This document shows positions 1 to 11,529 of a stretch of DNA of 64,000 nucleotides, piece after piece. Position numbers and translations under genes: made by a program. Below the pieces are notes generated by a model that saw only the letters and a program-made list of their open reading frames with translations, searched no databases and was not told the DNA's origin. The stretch lies in contig NC_134834.1 in assembly GCF_004210375.1 (NCBI RefSeq), positions 153,593,290 to 153,657,289 on the forward strand, read 5' to 3'. Origin of the DNA: Tachypleus tridentatus (lineage: Eukaryota; Arthropoda; Merostomata; Xiphosura; Limulidae). Position 1 is the first letter of the stretch; every line of letters starts with the position of its first letter.

Positions 1-505
1 CAAAATTGAAATGTCAAAGTAATAATAACCTTCACCAGCATATGAAGTTGAATTATTCAAAATGAATAACATCCACTACCATATCAAGGTGAAATACAGA
101 AAATAAATGATCTTCACCTTCGTGCAAGCTTAAAATATCAGTATAACCTACACTGTCATATCGTTGAAATTTTCAAAATAAATAACCTTCACTACCACAG
201 GAAGTTGAAATATCAAAATAAATAACTTACAAAAATATTGATTTGAAATTAATATAAATAACTTCATCATAGCAACTTGAATTATTCAAAATAAATAATA
301 TTCACTGTCTCATGAAGTTGAAATATCAAAATAAATATCCTACAAAAAAATATCAATTTGAAATATTTAAAATAAATAACCTTTATTATCATAGCAAGTT
401 GAAATATTCAAAATAAATAAGATTTACTATCATATTAAATTGAAATACCCAAAAATCCTACTTCATCATATCATGTCAAAATATTCAAAATGAATAACCT
501 TTTTA
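1..505. repeat. AT-rich minisatellite array (unit about 40-50 bp)
   Basis: A phrase of the form GTTGAAATATTCAAAATAAA followed by TAACCTTCACTATCAT recurs roughly ten times with many substitutions and small indels. The unit is about 40-50 bp. The array is cut by the left edge of the window, so its true length is unknown. There is no open reading frame. It looks like an old, diverged tandem array rather than a mobile element. Confidence 0.7.
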
Positions 506-1540
506 TTAGTTTGTTAAAAGAAACGTTAGAGTGGGATGAGTCAACAAAATAAGCTTTATTCTTACACAGATCAAGGTTCATAGTTTTGACAGTGTTAGGC
601 AGTCAAAGTATGTTTGTTGTTTTCTCAGCTTTTTGTGACATAAATTTTTCCAGTGTATTTTAAAGGTGATGTGATTAATATAGAGCACTAGGTAAGTGGT
701 ATTGAATTGTGTTAGAGTAAGCTCTTAAAATATTAGAAGAATTATTTATCTCAGTTGCTTGTACCTCAGGATTTTAATTTTCTAACATCTTTAGAAACTT
801 TCTTTATAACAGTTGTTTCTACAGTTGGCATTTCTGGGAATGTTTATGTGTGTAAAATCAAACAAAAATGGCTTTCTTTGTTGATGACTTACTTTTACAT
901 TTGTTTTCTAGCAAGATAAACCTGAAGAAGTAACTACTTTACTGAACATTATTTAATAATTTTTATTACATATACTAAGCTTATAGTATTTGATTCATTT
1001 ATTACATACTGCAAATTATAAAATTAAAAAAGGCATTCACCAAAGCTTGACACAGTCTTCAAAAACATCAAAACTTGTGTCCAACACATGATTAGCACTC
1101 AAAACCCTGCTTTGGGCTGTAATGCATTTTCCAATCATTCCTCTTACTTTAAATTATGAGTTACCTTCATAAATTACAATTGAAAATTTACATTAAAGAG
1201 TGTGTAATACATCTTAAAACTCTGTGTGCTAAAGACATTTTCCTATATTCCTACCTTTTTTTACAATCTTAAATGTCAGCCTTCATTGGCAAATACCAGA
1301 AACTTGAAATTAAAGTATTGATTTTTTTCATACTTAACGTATAATGAAACAATGGGAATTTTTCTATTTTTCTTTCTCAGACTTAACCCTATATGCAGAG
1401 GTGGGAGTCAAAGTGTGCATGCTATAACCTTTTACAGAGTGCCATTCAACATGGTGTTATGTATTTGATGACAAAATTATTTTACCCTTATGGCTGATTT
1501 AGCAACAGGTCATGATGGGGAAGAGTATGTATCAGATACC
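506..1540. other. AT-rich non-coding stretch, nothing identified
   Basis: No open frame of useful length, no recognisable protein similarity and no clear repeat on either strand. It may be intergenic or intronic for a gene outside the window. Confidence 0.5.
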
Positions 1541-1648
1541 TTAGTGGGACAGTAGTACGTTCATAGAGCTACATGTGTTGCAATCCAAATCTTGATTCCC
1601 CATAGGGACACAGCAGATGTGCCTTTACTCTAAAGGAAAACAAATAAT
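1541..1648 (+). mobile_element. Diverged short tRNA-derived SINE (B/C type)
   Basis: The order of blocks matches the better-preserved short SINEs elsewhere in the window: a head like TAGTGGGACAGTAGTACG, then TTGCAATCC, a box-B-like GATTCCCC, then GGGACACAGCAGATG and an A-rich tail. It is strongly diverged, so the call rests on block order rather than identity. Confidence 0.4.
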
Positions 1649-2242
1649 AGATTTAATATACAGGGATAGAGTAAATGTTTAAAAAGCTAGATACAAATTT
1701 GGAGGTTGTCAAGGGTATATGAATGGAATATGTAAATTGCACAATAAACATTATTTGAACCATGGCTCATCAGACTGACTTATCAGTTCATGGACATATC
1801 TTAATAGCAAATACTTTTCTAATACCTCTGATTTTTTGTTTATAGTAGAAATGTACATCTCAATAAACGTTTTTCACACTTCATGAAGGTGGACTAAGTA
1901 AATTCGAAATTATAGTTTACATTCCTTCTGCAGTTTGTGGTTGACTCTGTGCTTATTCAGTTAACAGATAATTTAGGTAAATTTCTTTTTCCTGTTTAAT
2001 CTTCCCTGATTTCAGATTATTCAGTTGATTTTAAGTCTTATTAATATTATTTCATCGGTCTTTTAAAAAACTATTTTATGACAAAGTGGCATCATATATT
2101 ACATACCAAGTTTTTGTTTAACTCAGTTTTTATAACAATATTTATTTAGAAAATGTTTAGAGAATATTTTATGACAGAGTAGCACTATTTATGATAATCT
2201 TCTTTTTTTCTTTAATTGACTACTGGGTTTTCATAACTACTT

Positions 2243-2345
2243 GCTCCCAAGTGACGCAACGATATGTATACAGACTTAAAGCGCCATAAACCGACTTTCA
2301 ATACCCTTGGTGAGCGGAGCATAGGCAGCCACTTAACTACAAACA
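2243..2345 (+). mobile_element. Short tRNA-derived SINE, C type
   Basis: Head CCAAGTGACGCAACGATATG, middle with CTTAAAGCGCCATAAACCG and box-B-like TTTCAATACCC, then GGTGAGCGGAGCATAGGCAG. It lines up block by block with the better copy near 13.13-13.25 kb. The 3' tail is worn away. Confidence 0.55.
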
Positions 2346-2805
2346 ATACATTGCATAACTCTAGCACTGTTGGTATGTGTAAATAATTTTTCCAGTACCA
2401 TATGGAATGTTAGAGACGAATCCATTTGTAGAAGTTTAGTTGACAAGTCAGTATTTTACTTTTAATTTTTTACTTATTTGATCCATAAACAAGTATAACT
2501 ATAATGACGTTGAAGATATTCTAATTGACATTATGATCAAGAATTGTTTTTGTTCTTGTAAATAATCAGTAGTAAGTTCGAATTCACATATTTGAACTAA
2601 AATACTTTTTCCTTCACTACCATCTTGTAGAAAACATAATATTGAAAATTAAAATTCATTAGTAAAATAAAATTTGACGCTATTTCTAGATTGTTTCTCT
2701 CTGCACACAATAAATTTGTATTCTGCCAGAGTTTTTGATTTTTCAAACCTGTAAATTGTGTGTGCGCATTACGTTATTATTTCTCATCAAATATTTTTAT
2801 GGATT

Positions 2806-3066
2806 GGTTTGTTTTGAATTTCGTGCAAAGCTATACGAGGGCTATAAGCGCTAGCCGCCTTTAATATAGTAGTGTAAGAGTAGGGAAAGGCAACTAGTCA
2901 TCACCACCAACAACCAACTTTTGGGCTACTATTTTACCAACGAATAGTGGGATTGACCGTCACATTATAAGATCCCCACGGCTGAAAGGGCGAGCATGTT
3001 TAGTGTGACGGAGATTCAAACCTGCGACCTTTAGATAAGGAGTCGAATGCCTTATCCACCTGGCTG
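2806..3066 (-). mobile_element. SINE-A copy (tRNA-derived, about 265 bp)
   Basis: Read on the minus strand this has a tRNA-like head with GGATAAGGCATTCGACTCC and a degraded box B, then a body with the conserved block around ATAATGTGACGGTCAATCCC, and a tail ending in CTTTGCACGAAATTCAAAAC. Nine full or partial members occur in the window. The CpG sites are mostly decayed, so it is an older copy. Confidence 0.85.
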
Positions 3067-3375
3067 TATGAATTGGACTGTAATTAATTCCAAGAATTAG
3101 TTGTAACCAATAAAACATCGGATTTGTATTCGCTCTGCTACACCTATATATTACGTTTATGTACATAAAGTGAAGGTAAAACGTATATAGTCTTGTAAAG
3201 TATAGAGGTAGCATGTAGTATATCTTAATTTAAATTCGTGGAGTAAGTATTAAGTGTAACGTATTTCACCTATCCTATTGACATAATTATGTAAATATAA
3301 TAAAAACGCATCTTTTTTGTTAATTTTTAGTTTGATTAAATAAGAGCACGAAGTAAATTGTTGAAGATTTGAAAC

Positions 3376-3810
3376 TAGAGGGGCTGTTGTTAACGCGCAT
3401 ATCTCCGCCACGCAACATTTATGATATTTGGCTCCTAAAAAATTCGAAAATCTGAGCTTATGTGACCATCGTTATCAACAGAAACACACCATTTTTGATA
3501 AGACAATGAAGATCAATATTTTATATGCAAACACCAAATATCATCAAAATACGATTATTTTTGATTGAGTTATAGGGCAAAAATAGTGTAAAAAAAAAAA
3601 AGGTCCACATGTTAACAGATAGGGATTTTGTTTATTCTTGTAACCTTCATCTATGGCTTCGATCTTACAAAATTTTCTGAGTTGGTTCATAATCCAAATG
3701 TATACCAACTTTCTCCCAATTCTATTCAGCCTTTTTAAGAAATTTTTCTAACAAACACACATAGGGGTGAAAACTTAACTTCTGCCTACCGCCAGTGGCG
3801 GAGGTAAAAA
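3376..3810. repeat. Unnamed dispersed repeat with a terminal hairpin
   Basis: The stretch starts near GTTAACGCGCATATCTCCGC and ends with a perfect CCGCCA-G-TGGCGG hairpin at 3789-3801 followed by AGGTAAAAA. The CTCCGCCAC at the left end is an approximate inverse of GTGGCGGAG at the right end. The interior is AT-rich without coding potential. I recall similar sequence in other invertebrate assemblies but cannot name the family. Orientation is not settled. Confidence 0.4.
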
Positions 3811-4377
3811 TGAATATAGTGCCTTATTATATTGCACTACTGGAACCACTTGTTAAATTTCAAGCTATATTTTTGCAATGTAAATTTTATCATTAGAATT
3901 TGAATACATTCCAGTTTTGGACTAATCTTATGTTATATTTTTAAATTATAATGTTTCTTTAACTATCGCAGCTTATAAGCTTGCTTGAAGTAAAAGTTAT
4001 CTTAGAAATTATATATTTATCTTTTTCGGTTAATAAAGCAACAGTGACTCATTAAAATACATAAAAAATGTAATTATTGACTGAATTGTGTTTTTGACAC
4101 ATTTGTTTTTTATCTTCAATGTCTATTAAGTCGTGAAATTCACGACTTAATACCATTAATCCTCAAGTCATTTACATAGTTTAAATTGCACAATTTTTAA
4201 CACATATAATTATTTGAAAGAGTCATCCAAAAAGTATGCAATAATAAAAGGTCCGGTATTATTAAATACATGCACATATATACATTTATAATTTACTAAT
4301 TATGTTTGAAATAAAATCTACTGATAAAAAGTAAAGTTTTAGAATGAATTCTAATCTAAAAATGACTCTTCTCCTCC
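3811..4377. other. AT-rich non-coding stretch
   Basis: No gene or mobile element recognised. A local palindrome (AAGTCGTGAATTCACGACTT, about 4130-4149) is the only notable feature. Confidence 0.5.
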
Positions 4378-4492
4378 ACCAGTGACTCAGCGGCAAAGTC
4401 TGAGGGATTATAGCGCTAAAAATCGGGTTTTGATGACGTGTTCGATAGAGCACAGATAGCTTGTCGTGTAATTTTGTGCCCGATAACAAATG
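4378..4492 (+). mobile_element. Short tRNA-derived SINE, C type
   Basis: A box-A-like head AGTGACTCAGCGGCAAAGTC is followed by TAGCGCTAAAAATCGGGTTT, the middle block, then GAGCACAGATAGC and TGTAATTTTGTGC. The GCACAGATAGC...TTTTGTGC part is the 3' module shared with the other SINE families and the LINE 3' end. Confidence 0.6.
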
Positions 4493-4529
4493 AAAAGTTA
4501 TTCAACCTGTGGCAAAATTCTTGCAGGTA

Positions 4530-4652
4530 GTGTGTGTGTGTGTTTTCTTACAGCAAAGCCACATTGGGCTATCTGCTCAGCCCACCGAGTGGAATCGAAC
4601 CCCTAATTCTAGCGTTGCAAATCTGTAGACTTACTGCTGTACTAGCATGAGG
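4530..4652 (-). mobile_element. Short tRNA-derived SINE, B type
   Basis: On the minus strand: head GTACAGCAGTAAGTCTACAG, then TTTGCAACGCTAGAATTAGG, box B GGTTCGATTCC, the block GGTGGGCTGAGCAGATAGCC, CAATGTGGCTTTGCTGTAAG and an ACACAC tail. This is one of the better-preserved B copies. It lies 38 bp from a C-type copy in the opposite orientation. Confidence 0.75.
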
Positions 4653-4814
4653 CTTTGCAGGTAGTAAATATTGTAGCTAGTTCGGCTTGATCATTATTTG
4701 AAGGTAATAAAAGCTTTATAAGTATAATCATACCAGTACCATAAGCACCGATATAGAAGGGCAAGGGAACATTTGATATGGGAATACATACTTGGAGAGC
4801 TTAACCCTTTCCCC

Positions 4815-4841
4815 TATATATATATATATATATATATATAT
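4815..4841. repeat. (TA)n microsatellite
   Basis: A run of about 13 TA units with no interruption. Confidence 0.95.
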
Positions 4842-4978
4842 GCGTCTAGTATGCTGCTGCACTAATTTCATAAATATTGTATAATCGCGATCACGACAGT
4901 TTCTGTAAATTGGCGTAATAATGTACGTAGTGTGATCATATTATTTAAATGACAAAGTGACTGGTGTAAGACCACAAT

Positions 4979-5219
4979 TTGTTTGTTTTGAATTTCGCAT
5001 AAAGCTACTCGAGAGCTATCTGCACTAGCCGTTTCTAATTTAGCAGTGTAAGACTAAAGGAAAGGCAGCTAGTCATCACTAACCTCCGCCAACTCTTGGG
5101 CTACTCTTTTACCATCGAATATTGGGACTGACCATCACATTATAACGCCCCCACGGCTGAAAAGAAGAGCATGTTTGGTGTGACGGGGATTAGAAGCCGC
5201 GACCCTCAGATTACGAGTA
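4979..5219 (-). mobile_element. SINE-A copy, 5' truncated
   Basis: Tail, body and box B region are present (GTTTTGAATTTCGCATAAAG to ACGGGGATTAGAAGCCGCGA as read on the plus strand). The sequence leaves the family at ATTACGAGTAA, so most of the box A half of the tRNA head is missing, as expected for a 5'-truncated insertion. Confidence 0.85.
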
Positions 5220-5326
5220 AATGGATAGAACATACTCTCAAAGGTCTGGATATTTAAAACAGTTTCGGCACATTCGTGTGTTTTCAAAAAGGAAAATTTG
5301 TCAACGACACCTAAGTAACTCCAGAT

Positions 5327-7692
5327 CAGGGGTGGGCAACAGTTGTGGTCAGCTCGAGTTTAGGAATCAACTTTTTCCTTCATTTATTTTTTATCGCAAA
5401 TTTGGTAATCAGCAACTGCACTGCCTCACGTCATCGCTAATGTCGCGCCCTTCATCACTGACACGGATTCCGCCCATTTTGTATCGTCTGGTTTAGATGG
5501 TTGTTATCGAGTATGCGTTGTTTTGTATGCGCTTGAAAACATATTTTTATTGTGCAACTTTCAAGTTTTTAAATATAATTTGTTTTTAATCCCGTGATAT
5601 TTATAAGAGGATAATTCGAAACCGAAAGAATCCAGATGATGGTGAACAGTCAGAAAATAAAGACAATTTAATTGATTCTTGCATTACTTCCAAAAAGAGA
5701 ATGGCGCGTGACTGGTAAAACGTGAATTTAATGAAAGTTGGGAGTTAAAATTTGCAGTGATTGAAGCAAATAATAAGCCAGTGTGTCTTTTGTGTAACAA
5801 AGTTTATAGGAATAATAAAGTATACAACCTTGAGCAATATTTTAACAATTTTCACAACGAATTTGATATAAAATTTCCAGCTGATAGCAAAAATCTTATA
5901 AATGAAATTAGTCGTCTGAAAACACAACTTCATGAACAAAAAGGAGACCTAAAAAGAGTTTTATCGTCGAGAGAACTAGTTACGTTAGCTAGCCATAAAG
6001 TAGCTTGGATTCTAGCTCAAAAAAGAAATCATTTTCTCATACTGAATTGTTAAAAAAATATTGATTGTGGTCATTGAAACTCTTTTGGAGGATAATAATT
6101 CAAAAATAAAAGATATTCTTCAAAAGGTAAATCATTTGCAATTAAGTCGAAGAACAATTGTCCGCAGAATGCTAGAGTTAGCGAAAGGCATAGAAAATCG
6201 GTTGCTTGAACAATTAAAAGACTGTTTGTATTTTTCTTTAGCACTAGATAAATCAACAGATGTTAGTGATACTGCACAGTTGATATTTTGGGTTCGATAT
6301 GTAACTTCAGATCTTCCAGTGAGGGAAGAAATGTTTGGCATTTGTGGATTACGAGAAAGAACATGTGGAAAAAACATCTTTAAATTTTTTTGAAATGTAG
6401 AAAAAAATTCAGTCTGGATTTTAAAAAAGTGGTTTCTGTGACAACATATGGTGCCCATGACTGGGGCGAAATCATGATTTGTTTTTCTTTTGAAACAGCA
6501 TTTAATTGAAAATAGTGCGAACTCCACGCTGCCATCTTTTCATTGCATTTTGCATCAGGAAAATTTATGTGCTTAGATGTCTAAAAGTGATAAATTGAAA
6601 ACTTTAATGAACATTGTTGTAAAAAATGTGAATTATATAAGAAGTAGTAACTCTCTCATTCATGGACAGTTTGTTGAGTTTTTGACGAAAAGCAGTGACT
6701 GTACTTTTGATAATTTTGCAAAGGCAAGATGGTTAAGTAGAGGAAAAGTCTTGAAACGATCTACTTCCTTACTTCCTCAAATAAAAGAGTATGTTGTTGA
6801 AAAACATAAGATTCAAAATGTCCTTGAAATTTAAACATTGTCATGGCAGTGTGATTTGCTCCTTTTGTGCGACATGATGGCTCACTTGAATGATTTGAAT
6901 ACGAAGTTTCAGGGAAGGGGTAAAATAATAAGCGAGAAATCGCAGTCTATTCACGAATTTCAATTAAATCTAACCCTCTTTGCGGAACAATTACAAAATA
7001 ATGATTTGACACATTATGCAAAGTTGAATAGTTTTCTAGAAAATAATAAGGACTATGATTTCTCTGGTGCTAAAGATGATCTCTATGTAAACTGGATCAA
7101 AAATCTATCTCAAAAATTTGAATCACGTTTCTCCAAATTTAAAGATTTGAAATTGATATTTGAATTTTTTCATGATCCTTTTCACTTTGACTTAGGAAAT
7201 TTCAGTAAGGAAATTACATCTTTTTTGTCTTTGGATAAGTGTGGAGTTGAATACGAGATGCTTACCCTGCAAAGTGTAGAACACATAAAAGATAAACAAA
7301 AATATTCTATAAGAGAGAGGTGGCTCACTATTCTGATAAATGAGAATCTTCCAAATTTAAAGATAGCAATTTCAAAATTATTTTCCATGTGTGTGTGAGT
7401 CAAAATCTTCTACGCTAGATTTTTTCAAGTTTAGATACCGATCTCAGCTTACTGACATAAATTTAAAGGCAGAGCAAAGATGCTCATTGAGCATAGATAT
7501 CAAGTCAAATTTTACGAAACTTGTTGATAAAAACCCCATCAATTTTTTCCCATTGAAGGTTAGTTGAAATGCAATTACTTTTATTAAGCTAACATCTTTC
7601 AATTTTTTTTTTTTTTTTTTGAATAGTGTGGCCAACGGTGTTTTTATTGGTCACAGTTGTGGCCTCTATGAAAAATAAGTTGCCCACTCCTG
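5327..7692 (+). mobile_element. hAT-superfamily DNA transposon, decayed, 2366 bp
   Basis: The ends are imperfect 14-bp inverted repeats: CAGGGGTGGGCAAC at 5327-5340 and GTTGCCCACTCCTG at 7679-7692. They are flanked by an 8-bp target duplication with one mismatch, CTCCAGAT (5319-5326) and CTCTAGAT (7693-7700). An 8-bp duplication and CAGGGG termini are hallmarks of hAT elements. The interior encodes a broken transposase of the type found in GTF2IRD2-like and ZBED-like proteins. The near-identical flanks and readable protein suggest moderate age. Confidence 0.85.
5640..7398 (+). pseudogene. hAT transposase relic (GTF2IRD2-like)
   Basis: Four open stretches cover the protein in order. At 5757-6053 there is a degraded BED-like zinc-finger start (VCLLCNKVYRNNKVYN, where relatives have CxxC then HxxxxH). 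At 6061-6393 lies the first catalytic-Asp block, SLALDKSTDVSDTAQL, followed by RYVTSDLPVREE. At 6490-6575 there is FHCILHQENLCA. At 6577-6834 lies ARWLSRGKVLKR, a typical hAT block, and 6838-7398 continues with the helical insertion and C-terminal part (KFQGRGKIISE, FLSLDKCGVEYEM). At least two frame changes and two in-frame stops separate the pieces, and the second catalytic Asp is not readable. No activity is possible. The start near 5640 is approximate. Confidence 0.8.
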
Positions 7693-7730
7693 CTCTAGAT
7701 CTCCAACTGGAGGTCGCCCTCACAGTGACG

Positions 7731-7849
7731 TGTGTGTTTTCTTATACAAAAGCCACATCGAGCTACCTACTGTGTCCACCGAGAGGAATCGAGTCCCCGA
7801 GTTTAGTGTTGTAAATCCAAAGATCTACCGCTGCCCCATCGGGAGACGC
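7731..7849 (-). mobile_element. Short tRNA-derived SINE, B type
   Basis: As read on plus: TGTGTTTTCTTATACAAAAG, CCACATCGAGCTACCTACTG, box B complement GGAATCGAGTCCCC, then TTGTAAATCC and CTACCGCTGC. It lies 38 bp beyond the hAT element's right end. Confidence 0.7.
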
Positions 7850-8193
7850 TCCCAGTAGCAAGATATTGTTGTTGTTTGTTTGTTTTTTTGTCATCGTAAC
7901 GTGAATAGTGGTGTAAATTATAACTGTGATTACTTATTATTTTGGATATGTTAATTTGATGTTTATAATAGGTATGGGATGATTTATATACGTATTACCC
8001 GTTTTCATTTAGACATGTCTTGTTAATTTATTATATAAACAAATATAGCGAATGAACTCCACCCGTTTTTACCATCCCTTCTCCCACACAAGTTCTTAAC
8101 AGGTCGATTACTTTTACCGGTAGTCTTAACATCCTATTTAATTCTTAATTAAGACTTAAACAATTCCTGAAAAATAAATCCAACATCATTTAT
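7850..8193. other. Non-coding stretch
   Basis: AT-rich sequence without a recognisable gene or repeat. Confidence 0.5.
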
Positions 8194-8499
8194 GTTTGTT
8201 TGTTGTTGTTGGTGGTTTTAATTTCGTGCAAAGCTACACGTGAGCTATCTGCGTTAGCCGTCTCTAATTTAGCAGTGTAAGACTAGAGGGAAGGCAGCTA
8301 GTCATCACCACCCACCGCCAACTCTTGGGCTACTCTTTTACCAACGAATAGTGAGATTGACCGTCATATTATAACGTTCCACAGCTAAAAGGGCGAGCAT
8401 GTTTTCTTTTATGCGTGTTTTTTTTTTTTTGGGGGAGGGCGAACCCGCGACCCTCAGATTACGAGTCGAACGCCTTAACCCACCTGGCCATGCCGGGCC
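8194..8499 (-). mobile_element. SINE-A copy with internal T/G-rich insertion
   Basis: A near full-length copy from the tail (TTTAATTTCGTGCAAAGC on plus) to the extreme head CATGCCGGGCC. Around 8400-8440 the usual block between the body and box B is replaced or expanded by a poly-T and GGGGGAGGG run, making the copy longer than its relatives. Confidence 0.85.
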
Positions 8500-10029
8500 C
8501 CACTATTTATGTGAAAAATTCGTTTCTTTTGAAGAAGTCAAAAGTGAACAATTTCTTCGACATCACTTCTTTATAGCCGTTTTATGACCTTTTATAAATA
8601 CCATGTAATTACATCGAAAATTAAATTTGTCATTAATCATGTTTTGTATTTCATAGAACTAATGTACTTTTATAAACTTTTGTATTATTATTATTTCACA
8701 TCAGATCATTATTTCAAAAGTCACTGTGAACAACCTTTTTTACCAGTTTACGCTCTAAAAATGCAAGATACCCATCTTAATTACCATTTGTTAAGTTTTT
8801 GATAAACAAACGGCGATAATTTTTAATTTAGTAAAGTAGAAGCATTGAGAATTTGGTTTGACAGTAGTTCTAGATAAGATGTCTGGTCAGCTTTGGATTA
8901 ACTTAGTGTAACACTGCACCTGCTTATGTAACCATTTTACCTAAGGAATTTGGAACGCACAATCAGAAATAAGATTATTAACCGTTAACTGTATACAGCT
9001 GAAAACATTGTTTAGTTTTTGCTGTTTGTGTTTGTTAATTTGATACATATTAGTTTATGCAGGGGAAACCATTCAGTTCTGTGAGATGGCTTTATTCCAC
9101 ATTACTCAGTTGTTCAACGTAAACTCAATGTTGTCATAGTAACTGTTTTTGTTTCGTGTTTAGAATTAGCATTCGAGTTGTCTGCAGTGTTGTGCAGAAG
9201 TACCGCAGTGCGGCGTTTCTTTCGGAGACCTTGAGATTTCATGTATGTACATACATACTCTGTTAACATTTTTTGTTACTTTACGTAACGAGTCGAAAGA
9301 CTGCGCTGCAGTGATGCGCTGAACAACTATAAAATATTTTAAAGTTTTATTATGATTCACACATACTCCTGCACTTTTCACATGACAACCAATAGGAATA
9401 GAACGTTCGTTTGTAAACTTGAGCACTTCTTTAAATCCTTCCAGTGTATAAAAATTACACAAAGAACGAATTAACATTCACCAAAATTTCCAAAATATCA
9501 TTGAAATGATAGGCATAAGGCAAAAATCAAATCTAGAGTACGTGTATAGATAATAGGTTACATATAAAAGCACACCAAGTAACTTGAAACAACATTTTGA
9601 GTTATTTGATGCATCTGGCTAAGCTTAATCGGAAACGCATATAACTTAGCTTTTTATGCAATAACCATTAAATATATTAAAAGTGCAAGGTGCAGTTTTC
9701 AAATGCTGCGATGTAAAATCGAGCTACAACATCAATATATTTTCTTAGCCGAGTAGATTTAATAGAAAAGAATCACTGAACAGATACAAACCTACACAAC
9801 AGTAATTTGGATCTTTTTTTTTCACAGTTGTATTATGAAATGCAGAACTAAGACTTTTGAATGATTAAAAAATGTTATAATCGAATCTCGAGATATGCTA
9901 ACAAAAGTTACTGTTTAAACTTAATATTGTGACTTTAAATTTAACTTTTTTATTCTTTAATTGATATTTCTTTAGATTCATTAAAAATTGATATAATATA
10001 CATACAACGTCTTTACTTTACCCTAAGCC
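8500..10029. other. Non-coding stretch with one unassigned 103-codon open frame
   Basis: Mostly AT-rich. A minus-strand open frame at 9166-9477 (103 codons, several Cys and His) shows no family resemblance and no splice context I can recognise, so I do not call it a gene. No repeat family is evident in the rest. Confidence 0.4.
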
Positions 10030-10105
10030 TAACCAGTAGCTCAGTAGTAAGTATTCGTACCAAAAACCTGTTTTCTATGCCCGTGGTCAGCATAACAGCA
10101 TCCAA
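10030..10105 (+). mobile_element. Partial short SINE, C type
   Basis: CCAGTAGCTCAGTAGTAAGT, then AAAAACCTGTTTTCTATGCC and CGTGGTCAGCATAACAGCAT correspond to the head and middle of the C family. The 3' third is absent or too diverged. Confidence 0.4.
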
Positions 10106-10634
10106 CAGAACTTTTAACATGAATACTTTACCTTCTTTTAATTGATATGCATGTATCTTCACGTTGTTCTAAAAGAAGTTTAATCTTTGTAGTTTTTCCC
10201 TTTAATCCCAGATTATTATACACTTTCTTTATATTCACTCCGAAGTTCTTATTAATTAATAAAAGGGATGAATGGTCAATTTTTCTGATTACGTTTCGTT
10301 GATAATTCATGCATCCAAGTCCTGATTTCTATTTGTTATAAAACAAAAATACAAAGTAATGTTCAATTGGTAAAATTTTTGAAACCTAAACTGATTGAAT
10401 TGCTTAACACATTTGAAATTTGGATTAATTAAGTGTAATGTTTTTACTTGCTGAAAACAAAGGCTTTAATATTGATTTAAAATTTGTTTTTAACATGAAT
10501 GATGGTGTGTAGTCATCCATATTAACTTCTTCTCTCTTTTGAAACGATTGAAAGTTTCTAACAATCCTATACTGGTTATAATTTAACAAATGATGAAGAA
10601 TTTAAATACTAAAAACATTTGGCTTAACATGAGG
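10106..10634. other. Non-coding stretch
   Basis: AT-rich with one 60-codon minus-strand open frame at 10128-10310 that I do not recognise. No repeat seen. Confidence 0.4.
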
Positions 10635-10991
10635 TACAAATCGGTTTCATGGATGACGATGTACGATTAATTCCAGCTCACAGCTGATAATAACAATTTT
10701 ATTCCAGCTCATGGATGATGATGACTGATTAATTTCGCCTTGTGGCTGATGATGACTGATTAATTCCAGCTCATGGATCATGATGACTGGTCAATTCTGG
10801 TTCATGGTTGTTGATGACTGATTAATTCCAGCTCGTGACTGATGATGGCTGATTAATTCCAGCTCATGGTTGATGATGACCAATTCATTCCAGCTCATGG
10901 ATCATGATTACTGGTCAATTCTGGTTCATGGCTGTTGATGACTGATTAATTCCAGCTCGTGACTGATGATGATCGGTTAATTTTGGCTAAG
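10635..10991. repeat. 31-bp minisatellite with a 124-bp higher-order period
   Basis: From 10666 the array consists of ten consecutive 31-bp units of the form ATTAATTCCAGCTCATGG plus ATGATGATGACTG, with a partial unit at each end. From 10759 four unit variants repeat in fixed order: GGATCATGAT type, GTCAATTCTGG type, CTCGTGACTG type and GGTTGATGATG type. The first three then recur from 10883. This is a 4 x 31 = 124-bp higher-order repeat, showing that recent expansion copied four units at a time. Confidence 0.9.
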
Positions 10992-11204
10992 CAGTTTGTG
11001 TTATTTTAGCATTTTTTGTTTGGTATATTCTGTTACTCCTTATTGAGGTATAAATACTATGCGTTTGGACAATAAGTAGTCTGAGTTGTCATTACAAATT
11101 TTAAACTGTATTTGTGAAATATTTAATAACTACTCCTAAATATACTAATTATGGGTGTCTCAGACTTTTCTCGTTCAGTGAACTCTGTTAGTTCAGTGTT
11201 AAAC

Positions 11205-11312
11205 ATAACCCAAAGCTCAAAGTAACCAAATGAGCTATCGGTGAATAATTCAATCCAGGATTTTAGCATTGCAAGTCTGAATACTTATCGCTGACCTACC
11301 AGGGAACGTCAT
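11205..11312 (-). mobile_element. Diverged short SINE, B type
   Basis: On plus, AGTAACCAAATGAGCTATCG, box-B-like TTCAATCC, TTAGCATTGCAAGTCTGAAT, ACTTATCGCTGACCTACCAG follow the block order of the B family. Identity is low. Confidence 0.4.
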
Positions 11313-11529
11313 GCAGTTATGCACTAGATCTCTGACTTACCATCGTATGCTTAAGTTAAGTCGATTATCTCAAACACATATCCCATTCACACAATAACCA
11401 CGTTTTCCATTTCCGATGTTTTATCTTAAGAATATTGCAGACGCAGCTATTTAATCGAGGTGTACGTGTGTGCGCCACAAAGATATGATCACAAGAAGGA
11501 CGTTTTAAATTGTTAACATGAAATATTTT

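Noticed and set aside
1-500. CRISPR-like array of repeats
   Set aside because: Units are diverged over their full length with no conserved repeat and unique spacers; a eukaryotic minisatellite explains it.
4799-4815. TTAACCCTTTCCCC resembling a piggyBac-like left end
   Set aside because: No matching inverted end followed by TTAA was found within several kilobases on either side, and the motif borders a TA microsatellite, so it is probably chance.
6061-6393. Host GTF2IRD2-like or ZBED-like domesticated gene
   Set aside because: The frame is broken several times and lies between transposon inverted repeats with a target duplication, so it is a dead transposon.
9166-9477. 103-codon minus-strand open frame
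   Set aside because: No family resemblance, no splice context and no supporting neighbours; length is within chance for 64 kb of sequence.
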